Shown piece after piece: positions 1 to 11,255 of a stretch of 64,000 nt of DNA. Each line of letters starts with the position of its first letter. Position 1 is the first letter of the stretch. A program made the translations under genes and the position numbers. The stretch is from Sophora flavescens (Eukaryota > Streptophyta > Magnoliopsida > Fabales > Fabaceae): positions 32,949,652 through 33,013,651 of the forward strand of contig CM061070.1 in the NCBI GenBank assembly GCA_030762895.1. Direction: 5' to 3'. Under the pieces are notes generated by a model. It was given only the letters and a program-made list of their open reading frames with translations. It had not been told where the DNA came from and made no database searches.

Positions 1-977
1 GATTTATGGCATGTGCTGCTCTATATGAGAAAAATCAGAATACATTAAGACAATGATTTTGCTCTGCTTGCAAGATGGGATTGAGTCTTATCACTGATTC
101 TTCTCAACAATGATAGATACAAAGCTCTAGAGAAAGCAGCTGCATATGAAAATATAAAGTTATGTTCTAATTCTAATATTAGTGGAAAAGTAAATCATTT
201 TTCCCCTAAACTTGATTTATGTTTCATCATATAGGTCTGTTGGTTTGATCAGTACAGCGGCACTTATTTGCAGTTGCAGAGTAATAGATTAACTGGATGA
301 GTCGCCTACTGGTTGAACTTTCACTTACAGGTTTGTCGGGGTTATCTCAAACATTTTCCTAATATATAATTACAGTTCTATTATTTGACATTATTTACAT
401 TCTGGCACATTCAAGAAACAAGGCAAAAGCAATAAAACCAATTAAAAAAACTCGGGTTCAGAATAACATATATCAGCAACTAATTGAAAGTTCAAGCAAC
501 TGAATTGGTTTCCCCCAATTATCAACCAAATTCACAAAATAACCAGTTTTCAGTATATAACTTCAAGAATTAAACCCAGTAAGCGCTATCAATAGCATGA
601 TAAACTATTCAAATCATCACAGATCCCACAGATTCTAGCTTTGGGTATTGATGGAAACAAGAAATGATGCAATTGGAAGCAAACAGAATGTGCAGAGAAA
701 CCATTCAAACAAAACCCCGTGAGATTCGTGTACCTGAATGGATAGATGACGGAAGAACCAAGATTCTGTGGAGTTCAAACACAACGGAGATTTTGCTACA
801 CATTGGAACTCCCATCGGAGACTTCTAGGGTCACCATATAACCCGGAAAAATCCGATGGACTTTTTGGAGTATCCGACCCGAACCGGTCCAATATAATTC
901 AGCCGGAACAGAAAATATTAACCTCCAAATCAATTTGGGCTAGGTGACAAGGTGTGACTTGTGCACTCCTTCTTAAG
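1..977. other. AT-rich flank, possible minus-strand exon at 734-892
   Basis: No recognisable gene or repeat is visible. On the minus strand an open frame runs from 892 to 635 but has no ATG (it begins TTG). It contains a plausible splice donor, CAG followed by GTACACG, at the boundary 734/733. It could be a 5' UTR or first exon of a gene extending beyond position 1, or chance. The translated stretch matches no family I recognise. Confidence that it is an exon is low. Confidence 0.2.
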
Positions 978-1465
978 GGGTGTAACTAATCAATTTGATT
1001 TGGTTTTTAATCAAAAAAAAATCCAAATCAATCAAAATTGATTTGGATAAGTTTGATTCGATTTTAAAAAAAAATTTCTATCAAACCCAAACCAAACCAT
1101 TTAAGAACGGTTTGGTTCGGTTCAAATCCAAAGATTGTTAAATTTCAAAATATCTATAAATATTAAATATATAAATTATTAAAATATATATAAATTAAAT
1201 ATAATGAATATTAAACTATTAAAATATAGATAAATATTAATATATAATAAATATTACATATTAAAAAATATTAAAATATAGTAATTGGTTCACTTCGGTT
1301 TAGTTCGATTCCGGAATCCTTGAAACTGAGAACTGAACCAATCGTCATCGAGCTTGGTTTGGTTTGGTTGGGTTCGGACCCGAACACCAAAAAAATCCGA
1401 ACCAATTTATTTGGTTTGTTTTGAATCTTCGAGTTAGTCGGGTCATTGGTTTGGGTCTTACACCC
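978..1465. mobile_element. hAT-like MITE rich in GGTTTGGTT/AACCAAACC motifs
   Basis: The two ends are inverted copies: GGGTGTAA at 978-985 and TTACACCC at 1458-1465. The interior is non-coding, AT-rich in the middle, and has GGTTTGGTTCGG-type motifs on one side and their complements on the other, as in many non-autonomous plant hAT-like elements. I could not find a clean 8-bp target duplication, so the exact ends and superfamily are inferred from the terminal repeats and base composition. Confidence 0.55.
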
Positions 1466-1859
1466 ATATCGTTTTTCGATCCATTCCCATCTATTTTCTT
1501 AATATTAATATTTTAGAATAGATTTTTAATTTTTACTTAAATTACAAATGTCACGTGGCTTTTAATAATAACGTACCACGCTTGTCAAACTCCAACAAAA
1601 TAATCCCTCAAGAAAAATAAAATAAAAAAACCTCCATAAAAAATAAACTCCATGAAGAATAACACTAATCAACAAGATGTCTTACATACAAGCAATGTTT
1701 CAAAAATGCACCAACAGGAGGATAAAAAAGGAGAATGTTTCAAGGTTTTATATTAGTGTAAAATATGTAATAAATAGGAAAGGGTAATGTCAGTGAATAA
1801 AAAATGAGACGATATAAATGAAGTGGTGGCAGAACCGTAATTATCAGGTTCATTTAGAT
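1466..1859. other. AT-rich spacer, no gene seen
   Basis: This is the flank just before the CACTA subterminal repeats. I see no ORF, RNA gene or long repeat. The expected 5' CACTA terminus matching the 3' end at 19543-19557 was searched for here and not found, so this spacer may include eroded CACTA sequence. Confidence 0.3.
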
Positions 1860-1868
1860 CACTTTTAT

Positions 1869-1975
1869 CGTCAGTTGTTTAAACAACTGACGTTAAAAAT
1901 TTAACTTTTACGTCGGTTATTTTAACAATTGACGTAAAAGATGACTTTTAACGTCAGTTGTTTAAACAACTGACA
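1869..1975. repeat. CACTA 5' subterminal palindromic repeats
   Basis: Three dyads occur in about 110 bp. At 1869-1892 there is a perfect 24-bp palindrome with arms CGTCAGTTGTTT and AAACAACTGACG. At 1952-1975 the same palindrome recurs with one change (final G to A). Between them, around 1910-1934, is a degenerate copy built on CGTCGGTTA and AATTGACG. In characterised CACTA elements such subterminal repeats are the binding sites of the element's TnpA-type protein; that role here is inference. Confidence 0.8.
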
Positions 1976-1989
1976 TAAAAGTTGATTTC

Positions 1990-3145
1990 CCAAATTTTTA
2001 AGTAAGTGTATGTTAACACATATACCCGTGCGCCTTTCCTTCTTCACTACTCTGCCTCTGATCACAAGTTTCGGCCCTAACCCTTCCTCTGTTAAGCTTC
2101 CTCTGATCACCATCACCACCACCGCGGTCTCCTCTCCACCACCACCGCCGGGAGCTCCTCTACACCCCCACCGGTACGTACTATCTCTCTCTCTCTCTTT
2201 GAACTTCACTCCTTCCAAAACCAACCGCGCACCCTAACTTGTTACCCTAACTTCTTCACCTCTTTAACAGGTTTTGAACGGCCACTACACGAGCCCTCTC
2301 CCCATCACCACGCGAGCCCTCTCTGTCACAACTTCCTCTCCTATCTCTAACAGGTACTGAACCCTAACCAAATTGTTACAGCTTTTTTGTTCTTCTTCCT
2401 CTTCTAATTATTATTTTTTTGTATAGAACAGTAAAGAAATTTGTATGTTTGTTCAAATGAACCCTAAGCTTTTTTTAAATGATTTTGGGCAGCTTTGTTT
2501 TGCTTGCTTTATGTCTGAGCTGCTGCTTATATTTATGTTGTTTGTGTTGTTTTAGTTTGTACTTTGTGGACAAGATTTGTATTATGGTTTAGGTGCTTAT
2601 TGTAATGTTGTTTTAACAGTCAACTGCTTATGTATTTTGCTATCTACTATACCTAATATAAGATTATGTGTTTTGTTTATTGAACTTGTACTTTGGGTAA
2701 GTTGGAGCAATGGATAAAGCCCCAACTTATATTTTTGTGAAGGTGTACTATATTAAAAAAGACTTTTGTCTTTTACCTGCAAAAGTAAAATTTCTTGGTG
2801 CTCACAAGATAAACATGTGTTAATGCCATATAGGCAACAATAAATGCCTATATGAGAGGGTGCATGTGATGGAAGTGGAGAGTTAATGCACTTTCTCCCT
2901 TATTCTTGTATCATATGTTTTTTATTTTAGGTATTTGAATATTTTAAAACATTGTATACTGTGTGGTTTAATGCTTGTTAGGTATATATGTTTGTTAGGT
3001 TTTCAAATAGGTTTTCAAAGAGGGATAGAGTGTAGTGGTGTATATATATGGTTGTTAGGTTTTCAAATACTAGTGCGCTTTTTCAATCTCCCCTATTGTG
3101 CTTATATTGGATATATGTGTTTATATCTACAGAACCTATCTAGCT
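1990..3145 (+). other. CACTA transposase leader region (putative 5' UTR and introns)
   Basis: About 1.15 kb precede the transposase ATG at 3146. The segment has a pyrimidine- and CCACC-rich stretch at 2100-2260, then an AT-rich stretch with several possible splice sites, for example TTTAACAG near 2263-2271 and CTCTAACAG near 2346-2354. Short ORFs here (such as 2010-2237) are compositional and not conserved-looking. I read it as leader exons and introns; exact exon structure cannot be set without transcripts. Confidence 0.4.
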
Positions 3146-6086
3146 ATGGATCGTAGTTGGATGGTTTTTAAACGCACAAGTGATGAGTATTTGAAGGGAG
3201 TGGAAGAGTTTATAGAATTTGATCAAAGGAATGTTCCTAATAGTAAAAGAATGTTCAATTGTCCTTGTGTCAAATGTTTGAATACAAGGAAATGTACGGT
3301 CAAGGATATACGTACTCATCTTATTTTTAGTGGGATTTACTTGAATTATACAAGATGGATATGGCATGGTGATGTGTTGTTAAGTACTAAGCCAAGTGTC
3401 TCTCAAAGTGAGGATGTTGAAGTAGATTTGGAGGATGATCGAGTGGAGGACATGATCCGTGATATTGGACAAGAATCTTTTCAGCGAGCACATATGTATG
3501 AAAGGTTGTCCAATGATGCGGATAAGTCTTTGTATCCCGGGTGTACTGCACATACACAGTTGTCAGCGGTGTTAGAATTGATTTGTGTGAAGGCGAGAAA
3601 TGGTTGGAGCGATAAAAGCTTCACTAAATTGCTTGAATTGTTGAAAGACTTACTTCCAGAGGGCAACACGTTGCCTGACCGTAACTATAAGTCCAAGAAG
3701 GTATTGTGTCCGATGGGTATGGAGTATAAGAAGATACACGCATGCCCCCAATGATTGCATATTGTACACGAGTGATTATGAAGAGATGCACGACTGCTCC
3801 AAATGTGGGTTATCACGCTACAAAGTGAAGGATGGTGATGATCTTGATGATTCGATTTGTGATGTGAGAAAAAAGGGTCCTCCTGTGAAGGTGTTGTACC
3901 AATCTTCCAATAATTCCAAGGTTCAAGCGATTGTTTGCTAATGTGAAAGATGCAAAGAATATTAGATGACATCATGATGAGAGGAAATGTGATGGACAGG
4001 TTCGCCATCCGGCTGATTCTGTGCAATGGAAGAATATTGATACTTTGTTTCCGGATTTCGCTGATGAGCCAAGAAACATAAGGCTTGGACTTGCTATGGA
4101 TGGAATGAATCCATATGGTAACTTAAGTAGTATTCATAGTTCATGACCCATTCTCTTGATAATTTACAACCTACCTCCTTGGTTGTTCATGAAGCGCAAA
4201 TAAATGATGTTATCTATGATGATCTCGGGCCCAAAGTAACCGGGAAATGACTTAGATGTTTATCTAAGTCCCTTGATTGAAGACTTGAAGAAGCTGTGGG
4301 TCGAAGGTGTTGATGTAGTTAATGGGTATTATCACGAGACTTTCAAGCTGTGTGCTATGTTATTTTGCACCATCAATGACTTTCCAACGTACGGGAACTC
4401 TTCCGGGTATAGTGTTGAGGGGCATAAAGCATGCCCTATATGTGAAGAAGGCACATGTTACACTCAGTTGCATCATGGAACGAAGATGGTTTACCTTGGG
4501 CATCGAAGATTTCTTAGACGTGATCACCCATATCGTAAGATGAAAAATGCTTTTAATGGATGCCAAGAGACTGAAAATGCTTCGACGACCTTAAATGGAG
4601 AACAAGTTTATCAACGGGTGAATGACATCAATGCTATCTTTGGCAAGTCCAAAAAGAAGGGTAAGACTATTGAGAAAAACATATGGAAGAAGATGTCGAT
4701 ATTCTTTGATCTTCCATACTGGTGCAAGCTTGATGTCAGACACTGCATTGATGTGATGCACGTGGAGAAAAATGTGTGTGCTAGTGTGATCGAGACGCTT
4801 CTCAACATTCAGGGTAAGACAAAGGATGGTGTGAATGCTCGTCTCGATCTCGTTGCAATGGGTATACGAGAGCAGTTAGCTCCAGGTTTTGAGGATGATA
4901 AGCGGACATATTTGCCTCCAGCATGTCATACTTTGTCAAAAAAAGAGAGACAAAGTTTTTGTGAGTGTCTTCAAGGAATCAAAGTTCCACATGGTTACTC
5001 TTCAAATGTCAAGAGGCTTGTCTCAAGTGATCTCAAATTGGTTGGCTTAAAGTCTCATGATTGACACATCCTGATGCAACAACTTCTGCCTGTGACTATT
5101 CGTGGTATTGCTCCTAAAAATGTGAGACATTCCACTACTAGGTTGTGCTCATTCTTCAATGCTATATGTAGTAAAGTCGTTGACCCCCATAAGTTAGATG
5201 AGTTGGAAGTTGAGGTTGCTACAATCTTGTTCCTACTGGAGATGTATTTTCCTCCTTCATTTTTCGATATCATTGTTCACTTAATTGTTCATCTAGTGAG
5301 GGAGATAAATTTATGTGGCCCTGTTTTTTTGAGATGGATGTACCCAGTTGAGCGATACATGAAGATCTTGAAAGGGTATGTGAAGAATCCAAGCAAGAAA
5401 ACCCTCGAATGAACGAAAGGTGGTTGTTGAACAAGCATAACAAAACTTTCTTACAATGGTTCAAGGAAGAAATGCTGAAGGATGGTAGTACTGCTTCTGA
5501 CGAATTAAAATAGCTAGCATGTGGGCCTAGCTTTAATGTCATTTGTTGGAGCGGATACGACATCAATAACTTTTCCTTTTATATAAAGGAACAAGATAAC
5601 AAGAGTACTATGCAAAATATGATCGTGGCTGAATCAATGCACTTCTCTAATTCAAAAGTCAGAAATCCCGTTATTGCATCGATACCTTACTTTGGAGTCA
5701 TTGAAGAGATTTGGGTGCTCGATTACAGTAAGCTCATGGTGCTGGTTTTTAAATGTAAGTGGGTCGATAGTAAAGGTGGTGTACAAACCGACGAATGGGG
5801 GTTTACATTGGTAGACCTTTGCAAGTTAGGTCATACAACTGAGCCTTTAATCATGTCTTCCCAAGCAAAACAAGTGTTTTACATCACTGATCCTTCTAAC
5901 AAAAGGTTGTCCGTGGTTCTCCAAGGAAAAAACATGCATAATGGTAGTGATGAAAATCAAGATTCAACTCTTGATATTCCTGAGACTCCTTCTTTTTCAA
6001 CAAACATGCCTACTATCATTGAGGAAACACAGGTGGACGATGTACATGCCACTCGTGATGATCATTACGAAGGGATATTGATATAG
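3146..6086 (+). pseudogene. TNP2-type CACTA transposase, frameshifted
   Basis: The start is the ATG at 3146 (MDRSWMVFKRTSDEYLKGV), the typical beginning of the transposase-associated domain; it is followed by a CPCVKC cysteine motif. The first frame closes at 3754. A one-base insertion in the C run near 3746 breaks HACPNDCILY, after which remnants continue to 4270. The block 4273-5064 encodes the Transposase_21 core, including HKACPICEE and the HCIDVMHVEKN signature with its acidic residue. After a stop at 5062-5064 the same frame leads into a DUF4218-like domain (5074-5412, with PVERYMKILKGYV). A DUF4216-like domain follows at 5610-6086 (YFGVIEEIWVLDY). The intact protein would bind and cut CACTA ends in the nucleus. 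At least three stops and two frameshifts make this a pseudogene. The family assignment is firm; domain limits are approximate. Confidence 0.85.
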
Positions 6087-6285
6087 GTAATTTAATCTCG
6101 AACATAGTGTGAGTTTTGTTCTTTTAGGGCAAATGTCTTATTTTTATTTATCCATGTTAGTTTAGATTTATTTTTACTTATAGATGTTAGTTTAGATTTA
6201 TTTTTATTTATCCATCTATATTTATATTTATATTCATTTATCCAAGGTAAAATAACATAATTTAATAATTATTGTTTTTGAACAG
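6087..6285 (+). other. Spacer between the two CACTA genes
   Basis: AT-rich DNA containing a short direct repeat (TTAGTTTAGATTTATTTTTA, twice between 6158 and 6207). It ends in GTTTTTGAACAG at 6274-6285, which looks like the 3' splice site of the next gene. Confidence 0.4.
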
Positions 6286-6623
6286 GCATACACATGGATA
6301 GGGCGGACAACCCACATGCACGGGATGAGTCAGTGGGGCCTGTTGATAGTGTAAGTTTTATTTGTACACATAACTTAATAAATAATTAGGCTCATATCAT
6401 TTGTTTATCCATGTTATAGCTAACCCCCTCTAATTTAATATATTTTGTCCAAACAGGCACCACAGAGGGCTAACATCCTATATCCACGGAGGGGTCAGTG
6501 GGGCCTACGTCTGTTGATAGTGTAAGTTTTACTTATACATATAATTTAATTAATTATGCTCATATTATTTATTAATCTATGTTATACATAACCCTCTAAT
6601 TTAATATATTTTTGTCCAAACAG
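6286..6623 (+). repeat. Tandemly duplicated exon-intron unit
   Basis: Exon 6286-6350 plus intron 6351-6456 and exon 6457-6521 plus intron 6522-6623 are two copies of one unit. Both exons share GGGGTCAGTG/GATGAGTCAGTG GGGCCT and end CTGTTGATAGT. Both introns begin GTAAGTTTTA, share CTCTAATTTAATATAT and end TTGTCCAAACAG. The splice boundaries are consistent in both copies. Confidence 0.7.
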
Positions 6624-7917
6624 GCGTTAAAGTCTAAGAAAAAAGGGGTAGAGCAGCCGCTAGTCTAAAGAAGTTAGAGAAGGCTAGGCTCAGTGGCCAG
6701 AAGCTTGAGGTGTGGTTTGATTCTTCACTAAATCCCCAGGGACCCTATGCTAATTCATTTTCTTCTTGGGTGGCTAAGGAAGCTAAGCAGCACACTAGCA
6801 TCCTTATTGACCATTGGGACAACTTTCCACAGAACGTTAAGGATCAGATCTGGGAGGCTCTCACAGTATTTTACTTTTACATTCTTTTGAATAGCATTAT
6901 TAAATAATTATTTGACTTCTAGCTAATTCCTCCTCTTTGTTACCGTGCCAAAAACGGAACATCATAGGGCGAAATGGCTCTCATTGGAGGCAAAGCGTTG
7001 GAATGGGTTTAAGCATGATCTTACTAGGCACTACGTATTCGGACCGAAGGACCACGAGGAGATTTTCATAAAGTACCCATATCTTGATAGGGAGACTTGA
7101 GATGATTTTGTTAGGAGCCAACATACAGATCAATTTCGGGTAAGTTGATGAAGTTAATTTATTTATGCATTTTAGAGTACAGTTAAGTAACAAAATTAAA
7201 TGTATTTAACTAAACATCCACACCCACACCTTGTTTAAACTGGATAAGAGGGAAAAGGGTCAGCAGGCTCAGGCACAGAACATCCACACCCACACCTTGT
7301 CTTAGGGTGGGTACCCCACTAAGATTAAGGTGATGATGGAGGATAAACTGCGGGAGAGGCAAGAGGAGCTGAATCGTAGGATAGCAACTGGAGAGGTGCC
7401 TGAGGGCACACCTGTTGATCCTCCGTCTCCTATCGCACACGAGGATGTTTGGTTGGAGGCCCGGAAGACACAAAAAGGAGATTTTAAAGCTGAAGCCACT
7501 CGCACTATGGCAGAAAAGATTGTAAGTAACAAACTAGATGCATTTGTAGTTGATATTTGTATATATTGATATTTTTAACATATTGTCTTACACATTTTTA
7601 ATTTATTCATTGTAGGAGGAGCTTAAGGCCCAAACCTCCCAGGGCACATTCGTCCCATTTGGACGCCGGGATATCTTGATCACTACCCTAGGCAAAGACG
7701 ACCCACCCTGGTCGGGTGATTGGTGTTCCAGGGATGGTGGGCATCAAAAAATATTACGGCAAAAGTGCTCCATGTAGGCGGGTTGATGAGGAGAAGCTTA
7801 GAGAAGTGATTAAACAGGAGCTCTTTTTTGACCCGACCATTACATACCAGCTGATGAGCCGCTTCCTCTCCAACCCGTCCTTCAAGCAGATGCTTGTAAA
7901 GGAGCTTTCCTCCATGG

Positions 7918-7922
7918 GTTCC
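7918..7922. repeat. Athila target-site duplication, left copy (GTTCC)
   Basis: GTTCC immediately precedes the LTR start TGATAAGCC and is repeated exactly at 17385-17389 after the right LTR. Ty3/gypsy integrases make 5-bp duplications, so this fixes both element ends. Confidence 0.95.
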
Positions 7923-8157
7923 TGATAAGCCTCTGGCTCGACTAGTTTTATGACTAGTAAGACCATGGTTTTATTCGAGTTTAATCTCGTTTTCGCCCAA
8001 ATTTGGATTTAATTGTCCTCAAGCAACATTTTGAGTCTCTTAAGTAGTTTTAGGGTATTTTAGTTGATTTTGATTCAAATAAAGCATTTACTGCTAGTTC
8101 ATGTTTTCAGGTTAATAAAAAGAGCAAAAAGGGAAGGACACCTGAAGCAGAAGTCAT

Positions 8158-8490
8158 CATGCCCAGGCCGTGACACTAGTCACGGCTGTGATGAGCTACC
8201 CATGAAAGTCAGAAAGGATCACGGCCCAGCCGTGATAAGCATCACGGGAGTGATGAGAAGATCGTGAAAGTCAGAAAGCATCACGGCCCAGCCGTGACAC
8301 CCATCACGGGCGTGATGAGGAGACCCAGGAAGTCAGAATTGATCACGGCCTAGCTGTGATGAAGGTCACGGCCGTGACAGATCAGCACCCATGGACAGAA
8401 GCGATCACGGCCTGGCTGTGATAGGCATCACGGCCGTGACGGACCAGAATTTGAATGCGCGCCCTTGTCAGAATTGGTCACGACCGTGAC
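8158..8490. repeat. CACGGC/GCCGTG dyad array in LTR U3
   Basis: About ten inverted-repeat dyads lie in 330 bp, in forms such as ATCACGGCCCAGCCGTGAT and GTCACGGCCGTGAC. They alternate long (CACGGC-3-GCCGTG) and short (ATCACGGGCGTGAT) versions. Spacers of roughly 20-25 bp often contain the shared phrase GTCAGAA. The array ends 11 bp before the TATA box. Function is unknown; the position suggests a promoter-proximal element or a methylation-prone block, since each dyad is rich in CG and CHG sites. Confidence 0.9.
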
Positions 8491-8501
8491 GCGCGGCCAC
8501 T

Positions 8502-8509
8502 CTATAAAA
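8502..8509 (+). promoter_or_regulatory. TATA box of Athila 5' LTR
   Basis: CTATAAAATAGG follows the dyad array directly. The same box occurs in the right LTR at 16683-16690. Its place inside the LTR fits the U3/R boundary, with transcription expected about 30 bp downstream. Confidence 0.75.
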
Positions 8510-9202
8510 TAGGAGCGCAGCAGACACAGAAGATATCCAGTTTTCACCATCTACAAATTATTTCTAGGATTTTTATTATGTATTTGAGTGAGAACTAATC
8601 GCCAGGGATTAGTCTGCTGTAATCGATTTCCGCCGACACTTGAGGTTCCGTAATTTCCCAATCGAATTGTTCATCTCTTTCAATATTATTCTTTATTCCT
8701 TGTTTGCTTAATTCAAGTTATATAGAATAAGTGTTGATTAATTTTGATGATTGTATGTTCCTATACCTTGATCGCGTCTGCTTAATTCGCGTGTGTTTGT
8801 CATGTTTGCATAATTCACGAGAGCTTCACCCAGTTTGCTTAATTCGGGAATTAGGAACATACATCTCGTAGTGTCAATTGCGCTTGTCTAATTGCTGATA
8901 CAATCGAAAAGAGATTAAAATCCGCCTAGGGCATGGAAATTACGTGAATCAATGATAGTGGAAAACCGAACCAGCAGATTAATCGTTTCAACTTATTGAT
9001 AATCACTTAGTTTGCACTGTTTTTCTTAACTGTTTTCTGAATTGAATTTCAAATCTTAACCCCCCCTCCCCCACAAACTGATTTTTCTGTTAATAACAAT
9101 CTAAGAGTCCTTGAGAGACGATACTCGAGTTGTCGTGCCCTGACTACAGTTTTTGTAAACCACTCACTTCTTTTTGACCCGTGTGCGACAGCGTGTCAAA
9201 AT

Positions 9203-9220
9203 TGGCGCCGTTGCCGGGGA
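9203..9220 (+). other. Primer-binding site, tRNA-Asp type
   Basis: TGGCGCCGTTGCCGGGGA begins four bases after the LTR end. It is the exact complement of the 3' end of plant tRNA-Asp(GUC) including CCA (CCCCGGCAACGGCGCCA). Reverse transcription would start here. The tRNA identity rests on my knowledge of the plant tRNA-Asp sequence. Confidence 0.9.
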
Positions 9221-9293
9221 CTCTTGTTGTTATTAACGGATTTGATGATTAATTTCTGAATTAGTTCTGGCTACTAGGTCTAGTTGTTCTGAC

Positions 9294-11255
9294 TTGTTTG
9301 AATTTGATCCTGAAATTGAAAGAACTTTGCACACACGCCGTAGAGCAATTCAGGCTAGCACTAGTTCACCAACCAGTAGGGATTCTGATTCTGTACTTGC
9401 TTTTGATAACATGGCTGATCAAAGAACATTGAGACAGCTTGCTGCTCCTGATGTTAATTATAATGGTTTGTGTATTGAGTATGCTGATGTTGTTGCTCCT
9501 TTTGAATTAAAATCTGGTTTAATACACTTGTTGCCAATGTTTAGTGGTCTTGCAGGTGAGGATCCGTATAAGCATCTGAAGGAATTCCAGGTTGTTTTCT
9601 CTACACCTCTGAGACTGGAAGGAATAACAGAAGACCATATCAAGCTGAGAGCCTTTCATTTCTCACTTCGAGGTGCTGCGAAGGATTGGTTGTATTACCT
9701 TGAACCGAATTCTATTACAACCTGGAATGATTTGAAGAGGGTCTTCCTAGAGAGATACTTTCCTGCCTCCAGAGCTGCATCAATCAGGAAGGAGATATGT
9801 GGTATTAGACAGGGCAATGAATCATTGGCTGAATACTGGGAGATATTCAAGAAGTTGGTATCTAGTTGCCCTCAATACCAGATTTCCGAGCAGCTACTTA
9901 TCCAATACTTTTATGAGGGGTTGCTACCGATGGATAGGAACATTTTGGATGCTGCTAGTGGGGGAGAACTTGTTGATAAGACTCTAGCTGCTGCCAAGCA
10001 ATTGATTGAAAACATGTCACTCAACTCCCAGCAGTTCACAACTAGAAACAACTTTGTCGAGACAAGGGGTGCCAATGAGATCCATGGCTCTTCTTCCAAC
10101 AAGGCCCTTGAAACCAGACTTGATGAGCTTACTTCTTTAGTGAAATAGCTGGCAGTGGATAAAGTTCAAACAGCAAGGTTGTGTGGCATTTGTACTTCTC
10201 CTGAGCACCTGTCCGATGCATGCCCTATTTTGAAAGATGAGTCGGTCACTAATTTGCCTCAAGCATATGCAGCCAATCTTTACAAACAAGGCAACAATCA
10301 GAACAGGTACATCATCCCTGACCTCTCCACTAATAAGTACCACCCCAACTGGAGGAACCATCCGAACCTTCGGTATGGAAGCTCATCCACACAACAACAG
10401 CTGATGTTACCACCACAGAACTCTCCTCAAGTGACCACCTCTGCACCTTCCGGACCTTCACTAGAGGACCTTGTCAAGCAAATGACTGCACAAAATCTCC
10501 AGTTTCAGCAGCGAACTGATTCTAGTATTCATGCTTTGCAAACTCAGATTGGACAGCTTGCCACTTCGATGAATGCCATGCAGCAAGCTCAAGGATCGAA
10601 CCTACTACCTCCTCAACCAATAGTGAATCCTATTGTCCCAAATCCTAATGTGAGTGCAATGACTTTGAGATCCGGAAAAGTTGCAGAACCAGCCCCTGAA
10701 AATAAAAAAACTATTGAGGTAACACCTGAACCTTCTGTTGTTGTTGAAGCTGAGAAAGAGTATGTGCCACCAATCCCCTTCCCGCAAAGAGTGCTGAAAA
10801 GTAAAAAGATTGATGAGGAAGACAAAGAGAGAGAGATTCTGGATGTATTCAGAAAGGTGGCAGTGAACATTCCGCTCCTTGATGCGATTAAGCAGGTTCC
10901 TAAATATGCAAAGTTTCTGAAGGATTTGTGCACACACAAGAGGAGGTTGAAGGGTAATGAGAGAGTCAATTTAGGACGAACTGTTTCAGCCCTCATTCAA
11001 CCTAAGCCTGCACCTGATAGGGTTACTGTTTCAGCCCTCACTCAGGCAATGCCACAGAAATGCAAGGATCCGGGAACTTTTGCTATTCCATGCACCATTG
11101 GGGACAGTAAATTCGACAATTGCATGTTGGATTTAGGAGCTTCTATTAATGTCATGCCCACTTCTGTTTTCAACAATCTTAATCTTGGTCCTTTGCAACA
11201 TACGAGTCTCACTATCCAGTTGGCAAACAGGACCAGATGTGCTGGTACAAGTTAA
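9294..11255 (+). pseudogene. Athila gag and N-terminal protease, one in-frame TAG
   Basis: The frame opens after the leader; no in-frame ATG lies at the expected start, and the first recognisable residues are LFEFDPEIERTLH. A Retrotrans_gag domain spans about codons 75-220 (DWLYYLEPNSITTWNDLKR, ESLAEYWEIFKKLV). A single TAG at 10146-10148 interrupts LTSLVK and LAVDK. A CX2CX4HX4C zinc knuckle (CGICTSPEHLSDAC) follows at about 10180-10224. The tail after a glutamine-rich linker carries the aspartic protease motif LDLGASINVMP near 11128-11160. The frame then closes at 11255 because a short deletion removes part of the protease and shifts frame before DVLVQVNDLIF. Gag would form the cytoplasmic virus-like particle. 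Confidence 0.88.

Larger units (their letters stand above)
6286..7922 (+). pseudogene. CACTA second gene, 5' part: Ptta/En/Spm plant transposase domain
   Basis: Several short exons separated by AT-rich introns can be read. Residues such as GPYANSFSSWVAKEAKQH (exon 6624-6869) and RHYVFGPKDHEEIFIKYP (6960-7140) are typical of the plant transposase Ptta/En/Spm domain. Further exons at 7280-7520 (DKLRERQEELNRRIATGEVP) and 7617-7922 continue it. An internal TGA at about 7098-7100 follows YLDRET. The last exon is split exactly at 7922 by the Athila element. Across the 5-bp duplication the reading continues in frame into 17390 (GS, then QDTAGAAEPSHV), so this gene and the Ulp1-like part downstream were one transcription unit. 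The protein probably corresponds to the TnpA-like accessory factor of CACTA elements; that equivalence is inferred from gene order. Confidence 0.7.
7923..9198 (+). repeat. Athila 5' LTR
   Basis: The 1,276-bp LTR is bounded by TG and CA. U3 carries an array of CACGGC/GCCGTG dyads (8158-8490) followed by a TATA box (8502-8509). Compared with the right LTR it lacks about 25 bp in the last dyad of the array, next to GAATTGGTCA. Confidence 0.93.

Noticed and set aside
635..892. 85-codon minus ORF as a full gene
   Set aside because: No ATG start and no recognisable domain; kept only as a possible exon with low confidence.
1655..1675. CACTA at 1657 as the 5' end of the large CACTA element
   Set aside because: The following bases do not match the inverted 3' terminus (CACTAGTGCAGG) and the subterminal repeats start 200 bp away.
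8158..8490. Regularly spaced palindromic repeats reminiscent of a CRISPR array
   Set aside because: Spacers are similar to each other rather than unique, the array sits in both LTRs of a plant retrotransposon, and no cas genes exist.
9203..9220. tRNA-like sequence
   Set aside because: It is only the 18-base complement of a tRNA 3' end acting as primer-binding site; no tRNA gene structure surrounds it.
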